From NCBI GenBank assembly GCA_910586595.1, contig CAJUJB010000067.1, forward strand, positions 1-9,472: 9,472 nt of DNA. Reading direction: 5' to 3'. The DNA is from an uncultured Muribaculaceae bacterium (GTDB lineage: Bacteria; Bacteroidota; Bacteroidia; Bacteroidales; Muribaculaceae). Below the pieces are notes generated by a model, which saw only the letters and a program-made list of their open reading frames with translations, did not search any database and was not told the DNA's origin. This document shows, in pieces, positions 1-5,682 of the stretch. The translations under genes and the position numbers were made by a program. Each line of letters begins with the position of its first letter. The stretch's first letter is position 1.

Positions 1-1515
1 ACGCTGGCGGTGGAGGGAACTTTCGCTCCGCAGCTGACTATTGATTACCGCCCCTACAACGGCGCTCCACACTTCCAGCACGGCGTCGATGACAAGGGTC
101 GCAACACAATCAAGTTTGTCACCGAGGATGTGCCCGTGGTATACGACAGTCATTTCATCGCTCCACGCCGTCAGTTGCCCTTCATCTCAATGTATACGCT
201 CGACAACGGCAACCGTCGCTATGGCTATGTGATGATGAGCGCTCGCGGCGAAGGTCTGCGACCGTCTGTACCTGTTGGGTCTGTCTACCGCGAGGTGGCC
301 GAGCGTCAGGCCAAGACTCAATATGAGGGCATCGACCTGCTCAATGCCGGCAAGCTCCTCAAAGAGTGGATCAAGACACACCCCGACGCCACTATATCAG
401 AGCAGACAGATGCCGCATGGCTCGCCTCGCTCTACACAGCCCTGATGTCGAAGGATTCTCATAACGACCGTACGATTGTGGCCCTTTTCTCCGATCTGCT
501 GTTCAAGCAGAAGCTGGCAGGTGATTCCACGGGCATGGGCTTCCTCAACTCGCGCCTCGATGTGCCCACCAACGGCATACTGCACTGGATCCAGCCCGAC
601 TTTGTAGGTGTGACCGACAACCGTATCTTTATACCTAATGCGTTCCTGAACTATTATCCCGGCGAGGTTCCCGGTGTATATCAGGGAGAGGAAGGCGGTG
701 TATTCGACGGGCGCCGCGATAAACTCACTACAGCAAGTATGCCGCGTGTATTCAAGGCGGCACCTTCCCGCCAGGCGCAGAATACCTTGTCAATGGAAGT
801 CAACGCATCGCTGGGTGAGGATGGCGAGCTTGTGGGTAAACATCGCATATCGCTAACCGGCACCGCAAAACGTATTGCCGAATTAAACGACATGGCCTCC
901 TGGGCTGCCGAGGTAGAAGACTTCTTCGCCATTCCTGAGAAGAAACGGTATAAACCAAGTACCCCGGAAGATAAACGGGCAGAGGAACTCCTCGACGACG
1001 TTAAAGATCTATCGAAGTCTTTCTTCGTGGAGACTCCGGAGAAAATCGGCGATATAGAGGTGACATCGCGCGGCTTCCTGCGCGAGGCGCCTTCGATGGA
1101 CTTCTCGTTCGCCTGCACACATCCGGCGGCAGTGTCGGAAGCCGGTGATGCCCGCGTGGTGCAGGTGGGTCGTCTGCTGGTAGGCAGTGAGCGCCTTGAA
1201 GGTCGCGAGCGCCAGCGCGTGTTGCCTATAGTGCGCGATTCTCCCGGACAACTCCGCACGGTCGTACGCTTCAACGTGCCCGAGGGCTATGCCATCGACG
1301 AGGCCTCACTGCCCGCACTCGAGAATAATATTGCCAATATGACCGGCAACTTCTACACCCATGCAGCCGTCGACGAGCAAGGCAATCTTGAATTGACGGT
1401 GGTTGAGCGCTACAGAAATTATTCCTACGATGTAGCCCTCTGGGAGCCTTTCCTGGAGCTGCTCGATGCCTCAGCCGACTTCTGCGGGGCCTCGGTGGTG
1501 CTCAAGCGTAAGTAA
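1..1515 (+). CDS. DUF3857/transglutaminase-like/DUF3858 protein, 5' truncated
   Basis: The frame is open to the left edge, so this is the C-terminal ~504 residues; the GTG at 10 is not a real start. The pattern fits large Bacteroidota envelope proteins built as a DUF3857 beta-domain, a transglutaminase-like core and a DUF3858 beta-domain. The core is at about 390-700: an Ala/Leu-rich helix (ASLYTAL), a His-Trp at 583-588, then a VPG.YQGEEGG stretch. The C-terminal part, from about 1200, has the DUF3858-like run VVRFNVPEGY, an N..G.FY strand and a closing acidic helix. The helix that should carry the catalytic Cys reads EQTDAAW (about 400-420), and the usual Asp-Pro after the His strand is replaced by IPNA, so the core is probably not an active protease or transglutaminase. 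The substrate and role are unknown, and the signal peptide would lie outside the window. Family assignment is from remembered patterns and is moderately sure; the next gene has its own promoter. Confidence 0.7.
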   Translation, partial: TLAVEGTFAPQLTIDYRPYNGAPHFQHGVDDKGRNTIKFVTEDVPVVYDSHFIAPRRQLPFISMYTLDNGNRRYGYVMMSARGEGLRPSVPVGSVYREVAERQAKTQYEGIDLLNAGKLLKEWIKTHPDATISEQTDAAWLASLYTALMSKDSHNDRTIVALFSDLLFKQKLAGDSTGMGFLNSRLDVPTNGILHWIQPDFVGVTDNRIFIPNAFLNYYPGEVPGVYQGEEGGVFDGRRDKLTTASMPRVFKAAPSRQAQNTLSMEVNASLGEDGELVGKHRISLTGTAKRIAELNDMASWAAEVEDFFAIPEKKRYKPSTPEDKRAEELLDDVKDLSKSFFVETPEKIGDIEVTSRGFLREAPSMDFSFACTHPAAVSEAGDARVVQVGRLLVGSERLEGRERQRVLPIVRDSPGQLRTVVRFNVPEGYAIDEASLPALENNIANMTGNFYTHAAVDEQGNLELTVVERYRNYSYDVALWEPFLELLDASADFCGASVVLKRK

Positions 1516-1531
1516 TCACCCGGTTGAAAAA

Positions 1532-1563
1532 CTTGCAGGTTACGTCTTTTTGGCGTAACTTTG
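1532..1563 (+). promoter_or_regulatory. Bacteroidota-type promoter for dpp5
   Basis: TAACTTTG at 1556-1563 matches the Bacteroidota -7 consensus TAnnTTTG exactly. A TTG at 1533-1535, 20 bp upstream, can serve as the -33 element (consensus TTTG). The start of transcription would fall near 1568-1570, giving a leader of about 55 nt before the ATG at 1624. The -7 box overlaps the right arm of a short dyad, GTTACG (1539-1544) and CGTAAC (1554-1559), which could be an operator or chance. The position between two same-strand genes fits an independent promoter for the peptidase unit. Confidence 0.6.
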
Positions 1564-1597
1564 TCGGGAACTCACCGCTTCGGCGGAGGGTTCCCGA
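1564..1597 (+). promoter_or_regulatory. Strong stem-loop with TTCG loop in dpp5 leader or as terminator
   Basis: Arms 1564-1578 and 1583-1597 pair over 15 positions with one A-A mismatch (1574/1587) and one T-G wobble (1572/1589). They close a C(TTCG)G tetraloop, an especially stable loop in RNA. Four T's (1598-1601) and then TTG-free sequence follow the 3' arm. It could be the intrinsic terminator of the upstream DUF3857-type gene. It also sits just after the TAACTTTG box, so transcripts from that promoter would begin within its left arm and carry a shortened version as a 5' end hairpin. The U-tract is short for a terminator, so both roles stay open. Confidence 0.6.
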
Positions 1598-1623
1598 TTT
1601 TGTACCTTAACTTCATTACACAT

Positions 1624-3705
1624 ATGCAGAAAATAGCAATGACAGCCACAGCTCTGCTGGTGGCCGCGAGCGCGGCCATGGGCGGCGAACGTCCGGCATT
1701 CAAGTCGGAGGACGGCAACTTCACAATCGATGCCCTTGAGGCACTCGGACGTGTGACAGCTCCGGCAGTAAGCCCCGACGGCAAGACTATTCTCTTTGGC
1801 ATAGCCTATGAGAACCTTGCCGAGAACAACTCCAATAACGATCTTTATACCCTCGCACTCGAGGGCAAGAACGCGGCTCCGGTGCGCATCACCGACACCC
1901 CCAAAAGTGAGGGCGGTGCCGTGTGGATGTCCGACGGCCGCATAGCCTTCCTTTACCCTGATGCCGACGGCAACGCGCAGATGTGGATCATGAAGGCCGA
2001 TGGCTCGGGCCGTGTGCAGGCCACCGAGCACGAAGGCGGCATCAGTGGCTTCCTTCTCTCTCCCGACGAGAAGAAGGTGGTGGTGATAGGCAATGTGAAA
2101 TATGCCCGCAGCGCCGGTGACATCTATCCTGATCTGCCCAAGGCTACCGGCCGCGTGATCGACGACCTCATGTACAAGCACTGGGATGAATGGGTGACTG
2201 AGATTCCTCATCCCTTTGTAGGTGACTTCGACGGCTCGAAGGTGACCGGCCTCAAAGACATCATGGCCGACGAGCCTTTCGAGGCTCCGATGAAGCCTTT
2301 CGGCGGCGTGGAGTCGTTTGCATGGAGCAAGGACAGCAAATCGCTCGTCTATGTATCGCGCAAGAAGACTGGCCTCGAATATGCCGTGTCGACTAACTCC
2401 GACCTCTATCTTTATAACCTCGAGAACGGCGAGACCCGCAACCTCACCGAGGGCATGATGGGCTACGACACAGCGCCCGCCTTCTCGCCCGACGGCAACT
2501 ATCTGGCTTGGCTCTCGATGGAGCGCGACGGCTACGAGAGCGACCGCAACCGCCTCTTCATCCTCGACTGCGCAAGCTCTGAGAAACGCGAGCTCACCGC
2601 TGAATGGGATTACTCAATCGACGAATTCGCATGGGCGCCCGACGGAAAGACCATCTACTTCATCGCGCCGAAAGACGGTGTGATCCCTGTATTCTCAATC
2701 GACGTGCAGAAGGCTGAGATCCGTCAGCTCACCGACGCTGTGGCCGACTTCACTACTCTGTCTCCTGTGGGCAACGACCGCATCGTGACAATGAATCACA
2801 GCATGCTCCGCCCCAACGAGCTCCAGCTCATCACCCTCAAAGGCAAGAAGGCTCCTGTGCTCAGCCCGCTTACCGACGTCAACGGAGCCATCTTCGCGCA
2901 GCTCGACATGCCTACCGTCGAGAAACGCATGGTGCCCACAACCGACGGCAAGGAAATGCTCGTTTGGGTAGTTTATCCTCCTAAGTTCGATGCAGCCAAG
3001 AAGTATCCTGCCATCCTCTATTGCCAGGGTGGCCCTCAGCAGCCTGTGAGCCAGTTCTGGAGCTACCGCTGGAACCTCGCCCTGATGGGTGCCAACGGCT
3101 ACATCGTCATCGCCCCCAACCGCCGCGGTCTGCCCGGCTTCGGCTCGGAATGGTGCGAGCAGATCTCGAAAGATTACCCCGGCCAGAACATGCAGGATTA
3201 CCTCGCAGCTGTCGACAACCTCAAGGCTGAGCCTTATGTCGACGAGGCCCACATCGGCGCTACAGGCGCAAGCTACGGCGGCTTCTCGGTCTACAACCTC
3301 GCCGGCATCCACAACAAGCGCTTTGCAGCCCTGCTGGCTCACGCCGGTATATTCAACATGGAAGCCCAGTACCTCGAGACCGAGGAAATGTGGTTTGCCA
3401 ACTGGGATATGGGTGGCGCCTACTGGGAGAAAGACAATGCTGCCGCTCAGCGCACATTCGCCAACTCGCCTCACCGCTTCGTCGACCGCTGGGATACCCC
3501 TATCATGATTTCCCATGGCGAGCTCGACTACCGCATCCTGGCTTCGCAGGGTATGGCCGCATTCAACGCTGCCAAGCTCCGTGGCCTCCCCGCCGAGATG
3601 GTTGTCTTCCCCGATGAGAACCACTGGATCCTCAAACCCCAGAACGCCGTGCTCTGGCAACGTCTGTTCTTCCGCTGGTTCGACAAATGGCTCAAAGCTG
3701 AATAA
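1624..3705 (+). CDS. dpp5: Dipeptidyl-peptidase 5, secreted S9 family serine peptidase
   Basis: Prolyl-oligopeptidase-family enzyme that removes dipeptides from peptide N-termini; the P. gingivalis relative prefers Ala or hydrophobic residues at P1 and works in the periplasm to feed peptide uptake. The ATG at 1624 is chosen over an in-frame TTG at 1561: it gives 693 residues and a clean N-terminal signal peptide (residues 1 to about 20). An upstream start would lie within the stem-loop. A beta-propeller spans about 30-400, with repeated SPDGK/APDGK blades and the DPP5-like YPDLPKATGR and YKHWDEW segments. The alpha/beta-hydrolase follows. The catalytic triad is visible: Ser550 in GASYGGF, Asp635 in HGELDYR, His667 in DENHWI. 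Each lies eight residues beyond the positions I recall for P. gingivalis DPP5 (Ser542, Asp627, His659). No Shine-Dalgarno is seen, as is usual in this phylum. The enzyme appears intact, and the stop overlaps the next start. Confidence 0.95.
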   Translation: MQKIAMTATALLVAASAAMGGERPAFKSEDGNFTIDALEALGRVTAPAVSPDGKTILFGIAYENLAENNSNNDLYTLALEGKNAAPVRITDTPKSEGGAVWMSDGRIAFLYPDADGNAQMWIMKADGSGRVQATEHEGGISGFLLSPDEKKVVVIGNVKYARSAGDIYPDLPKATGRVIDDLMYKHWDEWVTEIPHPFVGDFDGSKVTGLKDIMADEPFEAPMKPFGGVESFAWSKDSKSLVYVSRKKTGLEYAVSTNSDLYLYNLENGETRNLTEGMMGYDTAPAFSPDGNYLAWLSMERDGYESDRNRLFILDCASSEKRELTAEWDYSIDEFAWAPDGKTIYFIAPKDGVIPVFSIDVQKAEIRQLTDAVADFTTLSPVGNDRIVTMNHSMLRPNELQLITLKGKKAPVLSPLTDVNGAIFAQLDMPTVEKRMVPTTDGKEMLVWVVYPPKFDAAKKYPAILYCQGGPQQPVSQFWSYRWNLALMGANGYIVIAPNRRGLPGFGSEWCEQISKDYPGQNMQDYLAAVDNLKAEPYVDEAHIGATGASYGGFSVYNLAGIHNKRFAALLAHAGIFNMEAQYLETEEMWFANWDMGGAYWEKDNAAAQRTFANSPHRFVDRWDTPIMISHGELDYRILASQGMAAFNAAKLRGLPAEMVVFPDENHWILKPQNAVLWQRLFFRWFDKWLKAE

Positions 3706-4226
3706 TGTCGAAAGCCAATCTTAAAAAAGAACTTGTCACCTTCACCAGCGAGCAGCTGGTGGAGGTGATTCTTAATGCCTACGATTCGTCGAAGGAGGCT
3801 AAGGCATACTTCGAGTTTTTCCTCAACCCGGATGTCGATGCCCTGCTTGAGAAGAAGGTCGACATAATTGCGAAAGAATTGGGCCGCTCGAAGCATGGCT
3901 ACTGCAAGGCCCGCATCAGCCATATCAGGGCTGCTATAAAAGATTTCGCGGCCTTTGGCGTAGGCCCCGACTATGTGGCGAGGCTGATGTACTACACGCT
4001 GCGCATGCTGGTCGGCCACTATGGCACTACGCGATACCCCGACACGCTGATCAACGGCACACTCAAACTTGTGCGCGACTATATCATATATGCCAACTCG
4101 CACGATATGGCGGCATCAGCGCTGGCCAATATCAACGAGCTGTGTGCGTCGTCGCTCGGCACGAAGTATCTGCGCGAGCGTATCTCTACAGTGGCCACGA
4201 TGGCCGTCGACGAATTAGGTGCCTGA
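3705..4226 (+). CDS. DUF6155 family protein, function unknown
   Basis: A 173-residue, mostly helical cytoplasmic protein with no signal peptide or membrane segment. The N-terminal pattern (SKANLKKEL, then EQLVEVILNAYDSSKEAKAYFEFFLNP) matches the Bacteroidota DUF6155 family as I remember it: an L..LS.EQL...I..LY helix pair followed by a Tyr/Phe-rich N-P turn and a basic KARI..I..AI..F helix. The function of the family is not known to me. The start ATG at 3705-3707 shares its A with the last base of the dpp5 stop (TAATG), so translation is probably coupled to the peptidase. There is no room for a separate promoter, and a terminator follows 15 bp after the stop. The co-transcription may only be positional, since a cytoplasmic helical protein has no evident role in periplasmic peptide cleavage. 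Confidence 0.8.
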   Translation: MSKANLKKELVTFTSEQLVEVILNAYDSSKEAKAYFEFFLNPDVDALLEKKVDIIAKELGRSKHGYCKARISHIRAAIKDFAAFGVGPDYVARLMYYTLRMLVGHYGTTRYPDTLINGTLKLVRDYIIYANSHDMAASALANINELCASSLGTKYLRERISTVATMAVDELGA

Positions 4227-4240
4227 CGGGCATAGCAGGT

Positions 4241-4293
4241 AACAGCATAAAAAAATCGCGGATCCGGGTGGATCTGCGATTTTTTATGCTGTT
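4241..4293. terminator. Bidirectional intrinsic terminator between converging units
   Basis: A near-perfect inverted repeat runs from AACAGCAT (4241-4248) to ATGCTGTT (4286-4293). The core stem ATCGCGGATCC/GGATCTGCGAT closes on a GGGT loop (4266-4269). Seven A's (4249-4255) precede the core and six T's (4280-4285) follow it, so each strand reads as GC-rich hairpin plus U-tract. It lies 14 bp past the DUF6155 stop and 14 bp past the rpoZ stop on the other strand, exactly where a shared terminator is expected. Confidence 0.93.
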
Positions 4294-4307
4294 TCGTTGA
4301 CTGTGAA

Positions 4308-4640
4308 TCAGAGATTGCTACGGTCTTTGTTCGACTTGTGGAAGAAGAGCTTGTGGTCGATATACTCCTGGGTAGCGATAAGTGTAGGCTTGGGGAGGCG
4401 CTCGTAATAGCGTGAGATTTCAATCTGCTCGCGGTTCTCGCTCACTTCCTCAAGGTTGTCGTTATAGGGTGCGAACTCCTGAAGTTTCTTCTCGAGGTCG
4501 GTCTTCATCTGGGCGGCAATCTGGTTGGCGCGGCGGGCGATGACACATACGGTCTCGTACACGTTGCCGGTCTGCTCAGAAAGCTGGATCATGTCGCGGG
4601 TGACAGTGGTCAGCGGTGTGTTTGTTTTCTTGAAATCCAT
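4308..4640 (-). CDS. rpoZ: DNA-directed RNA polymerase subunit omega
   Basis: A 110-residue protein of the Bacteroidota-type omega/Rpb6-like family. Omega binds near the C-terminus of beta' and helps assemble and stabilise core RNA polymerase. The diagnostic segments are the N-terminal MDFKKTN, the helix TGNVYETVCVIARRANQI (about residues 25-42), which carries the conserved omega A.RA.Q pattern, and the C-terminal block EQIEISRYYERLPKPTLIATQEYI (about 71-94), typical of Bacteroides-type sequences. The start ATG at 4638-4640 gives the usual length. It follows bamD by 43 bp on the same strand without an obvious promoter or terminator between them, so it is probably co-transcribed. The shared terminator lies directly downstream, so the unit ends here. 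Confidence 0.93.
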   Translation of the reverse strand: MDFKKTNTPLTTVTRDMIQLSEQTGNVYETVCVIARRANQIAAQMKTDLEKKLQEFAPYNDNLEEVSENREQIEISRYYERLPKPTLIATQEYIDHKLFFHKSNKDRSNL

Positions 4641-4683
4641 GTTGGTATATGGTTTTGAAGTTTACGTTTTCGGGTTGGAGAGA

Positions 4684-5484
4684 TTAGTCTTTTACGTAGC
4701 GGCGGGCAATCTTGAGGATGTTGTCGGCTTCGCTGCGGCTTTTAGAGTCGGGGTAGTTGTTGATAAACGAGTAATACTCGTCGATCACATCGCGGAATCG
4801 GTCGGCCTTACGTTCTTCTACAGAGTTGGCAGCTTCCTGATACCGGGCCTTGAGAATGAGCATCTCAAGGTCTTCTTTATATTTTGAGTAGGGATAATCT
4901 TTGATGGCGTTGCGTGCCACGATGACGGCGCTCTCGTAGTTGTTGCCCATGTAGTTGCCGAGGTTGTAGTATAGCTGGGCGTTCTGGAGCTGCTTGAGCG
5001 TGAGCTTGTCCTGAAGCTCGAAGATTGCGTTCTGGGCAATCGACACTTTATCGCTGCGGGGGAAGTAGTCGAGGAAGCCCTGAAGCTCCTCGATGGCCTG
5101 GATGGTGCCGGTCTGGTCGAGCTGGGGGTCGGGCGAATCGAGGTAATAGCCATATCCGCAGTAGAATCGGGCGGGCTCGGCATACTTGCCTTTGGGGTAA
5201 CGCGAGTAATAGCTTTTGAAGTAGACACCTGCCGAGGCATAGTCTTTGTTCTCGTAGTGGCTCATTGCCAGGAGATAAAGCGACTCTTCGGCTTTGTCGG
5301 AGCCTTTGAAGACCGAGATGCAGTCTTTGAGCAGGGTTGCGGCCTGCACATAGCGCTTTTCTTCAAATGCCTGCTTGGCGTACTCGAATTTATAGTTGTA
5401 GTCATCGCTCTTCTGCACACGCTGGTATTCGCCGCATGAGCAGAGGGCAATCAGGCAAAGTATGTAGATTATATAGTTACGCAT
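4684..5484 (-). CDS. bamD: Outer membrane assembly lipoprotein BamD
   Basis: BamD is an essential periplasm-facing lipoprotein of the BAM complex that inserts beta-barrel proteins into the outer membrane. Starting at the ATG at 5482-5484 gives 266 residues with a short basic N-terminus (MRN), a hydrophobic run and a lipobox LCSC with lipidated Cys17. An in-frame ATG 24 bp upstream (5508) would add MQLADTYT, which weakens the signal peptide, so it is less likely. The mature part is a string of TPR-like helix pairs: FEYAKQAFEEKRYVQAATLL (about 34-53), AEESLYLLAMSHYENKDYASAGVYF, a region with FLDYFPRSDKVSIAQNAI, a mid-protein YNLGNYMGNNYESAVIVARNAI, and a final YYSFINNYPDSKSRSEAD. This is the order of the BamD/YfiO family at normal length. 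It is the first gene of a pair with rpoZ and has a -7 box about 73 bp upstream of the start. Confidence 0.92.
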   Translation of the reverse strand: MRNYIIYILCLIALCSCGEYQRVQKSDDYNYKFEYAKQAFEEKRYVQAATLLKDCISVFKGSDKAEESLYLLAMSHYENKDYASAGVYFKSYYSRYPKGKYAEPARFYCGYGYYLDSPDPQLDQTGTIQAIEELQGFLDYFPRSDKVSIAQNAIFELQDKLTLKQLQNAQLYYNLGNYMGNNYESAVIVARNAIKDYPYSKYKEDLEMLILKARYQEAANSVEERKADRFRDVIDEYYSFINNYPDSKSRSEADNILKIARRYVKD

Positions 5485-5556
5485 CGTGTATGTGTCTGCA
5501 AGCTGCATTTAGCCCGCATGCAGCATAAGCGGCGGGCAATAGGCGGCTTTGAGGTG

Positions 5557-5564
5557 CAAAGGTA
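5557..5564 (-). promoter_or_regulatory. Promoter -7 box for bamD-rpoZ
   Basis: The minus strand reads TACCTTTG here, an exact TAnnTTTG match. An initiation site near 5550 would give a leader of about 65 nt to the bamD start. No convincing TTTG -33 box is visible at the expected distance (around 5584-5588), so the call rests on the -7 element and on its position in the only sizeable gap ahead of bamD. Confidence 0.5.
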
Positions 5565-5618
5565 GTAAAAAATACGCATTCCGCTCTGCTTTTTGCCAAT
5601 AATTAACATTAGAAACAA

Positions 5619-5662
5619 ATGAATCTGCTTGCTGGATGGGAATATGCAGCAAACAGATTCAT
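5619..5662 (-). terminator. Stem-loop terminator after the DUF4906 gene
   Basis: Sixteen-base arms at 5619-5634 and 5647-5662 (ATGAATCTGCTTGCTG and CAGCAAACAGATTCAT) pair throughout with one wobble, around a 12-base loop. It begins 20 bp after the stop of the DUF4906 gene. On the minus strand a moderately T-rich stretch (TTGTTTCTAATG) follows the 3' arm. The U-tract is imperfect, so it may be a weak terminator or an mRNA 3'-end stabiliser, but the stem is long and correctly placed. The rest of the 5485-5682 gap holds only the bamD promoter region. Confidence 0.75.
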
Positions 5663-5682
5663 CTATAATGTATCGTAGTGGC

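Noticed and set aside
681..1274. Minus-strand frame of 197 codons inside the DUF3857-type gene
   Set aside because: The Ser/Arg/Thr-rich low-complexity translation with no family pattern lies wholly within a convincing plus-strand gene.
1605..1616. Second possible -7 box (TAACTTCA) just upstream of the dpp5 ATG
   Set aside because: It lacks the TTTG end of the consensus and would leave almost no leader; the exact match at 1556-1563 is the better candidate.
1540..2211. Minus-strand open frame of 223 codons across the dpp5 start
   Set aside because: It covers the dpp5 promoter, stem-loop and signal peptide region on the opposite strand, has no recognisable domain, and is best explained as a codon-bias shadow.
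2695..3660. Long open frame on the minus strand (321 codons) within the peptidase gene
   Set aside because: It is antisense to an intact DPP5 with a full catalytic triad. Its translation is rich in Val, Glu, Gly and His with no domain pattern, the typical mirror of a GC-rich coding strand.
5485..5508. Upstream in-frame ATG of bamD at 5508
   Set aside because: It would place MQLADTYT before a good lipoprotein signal peptide that starts with MRN at 5484.
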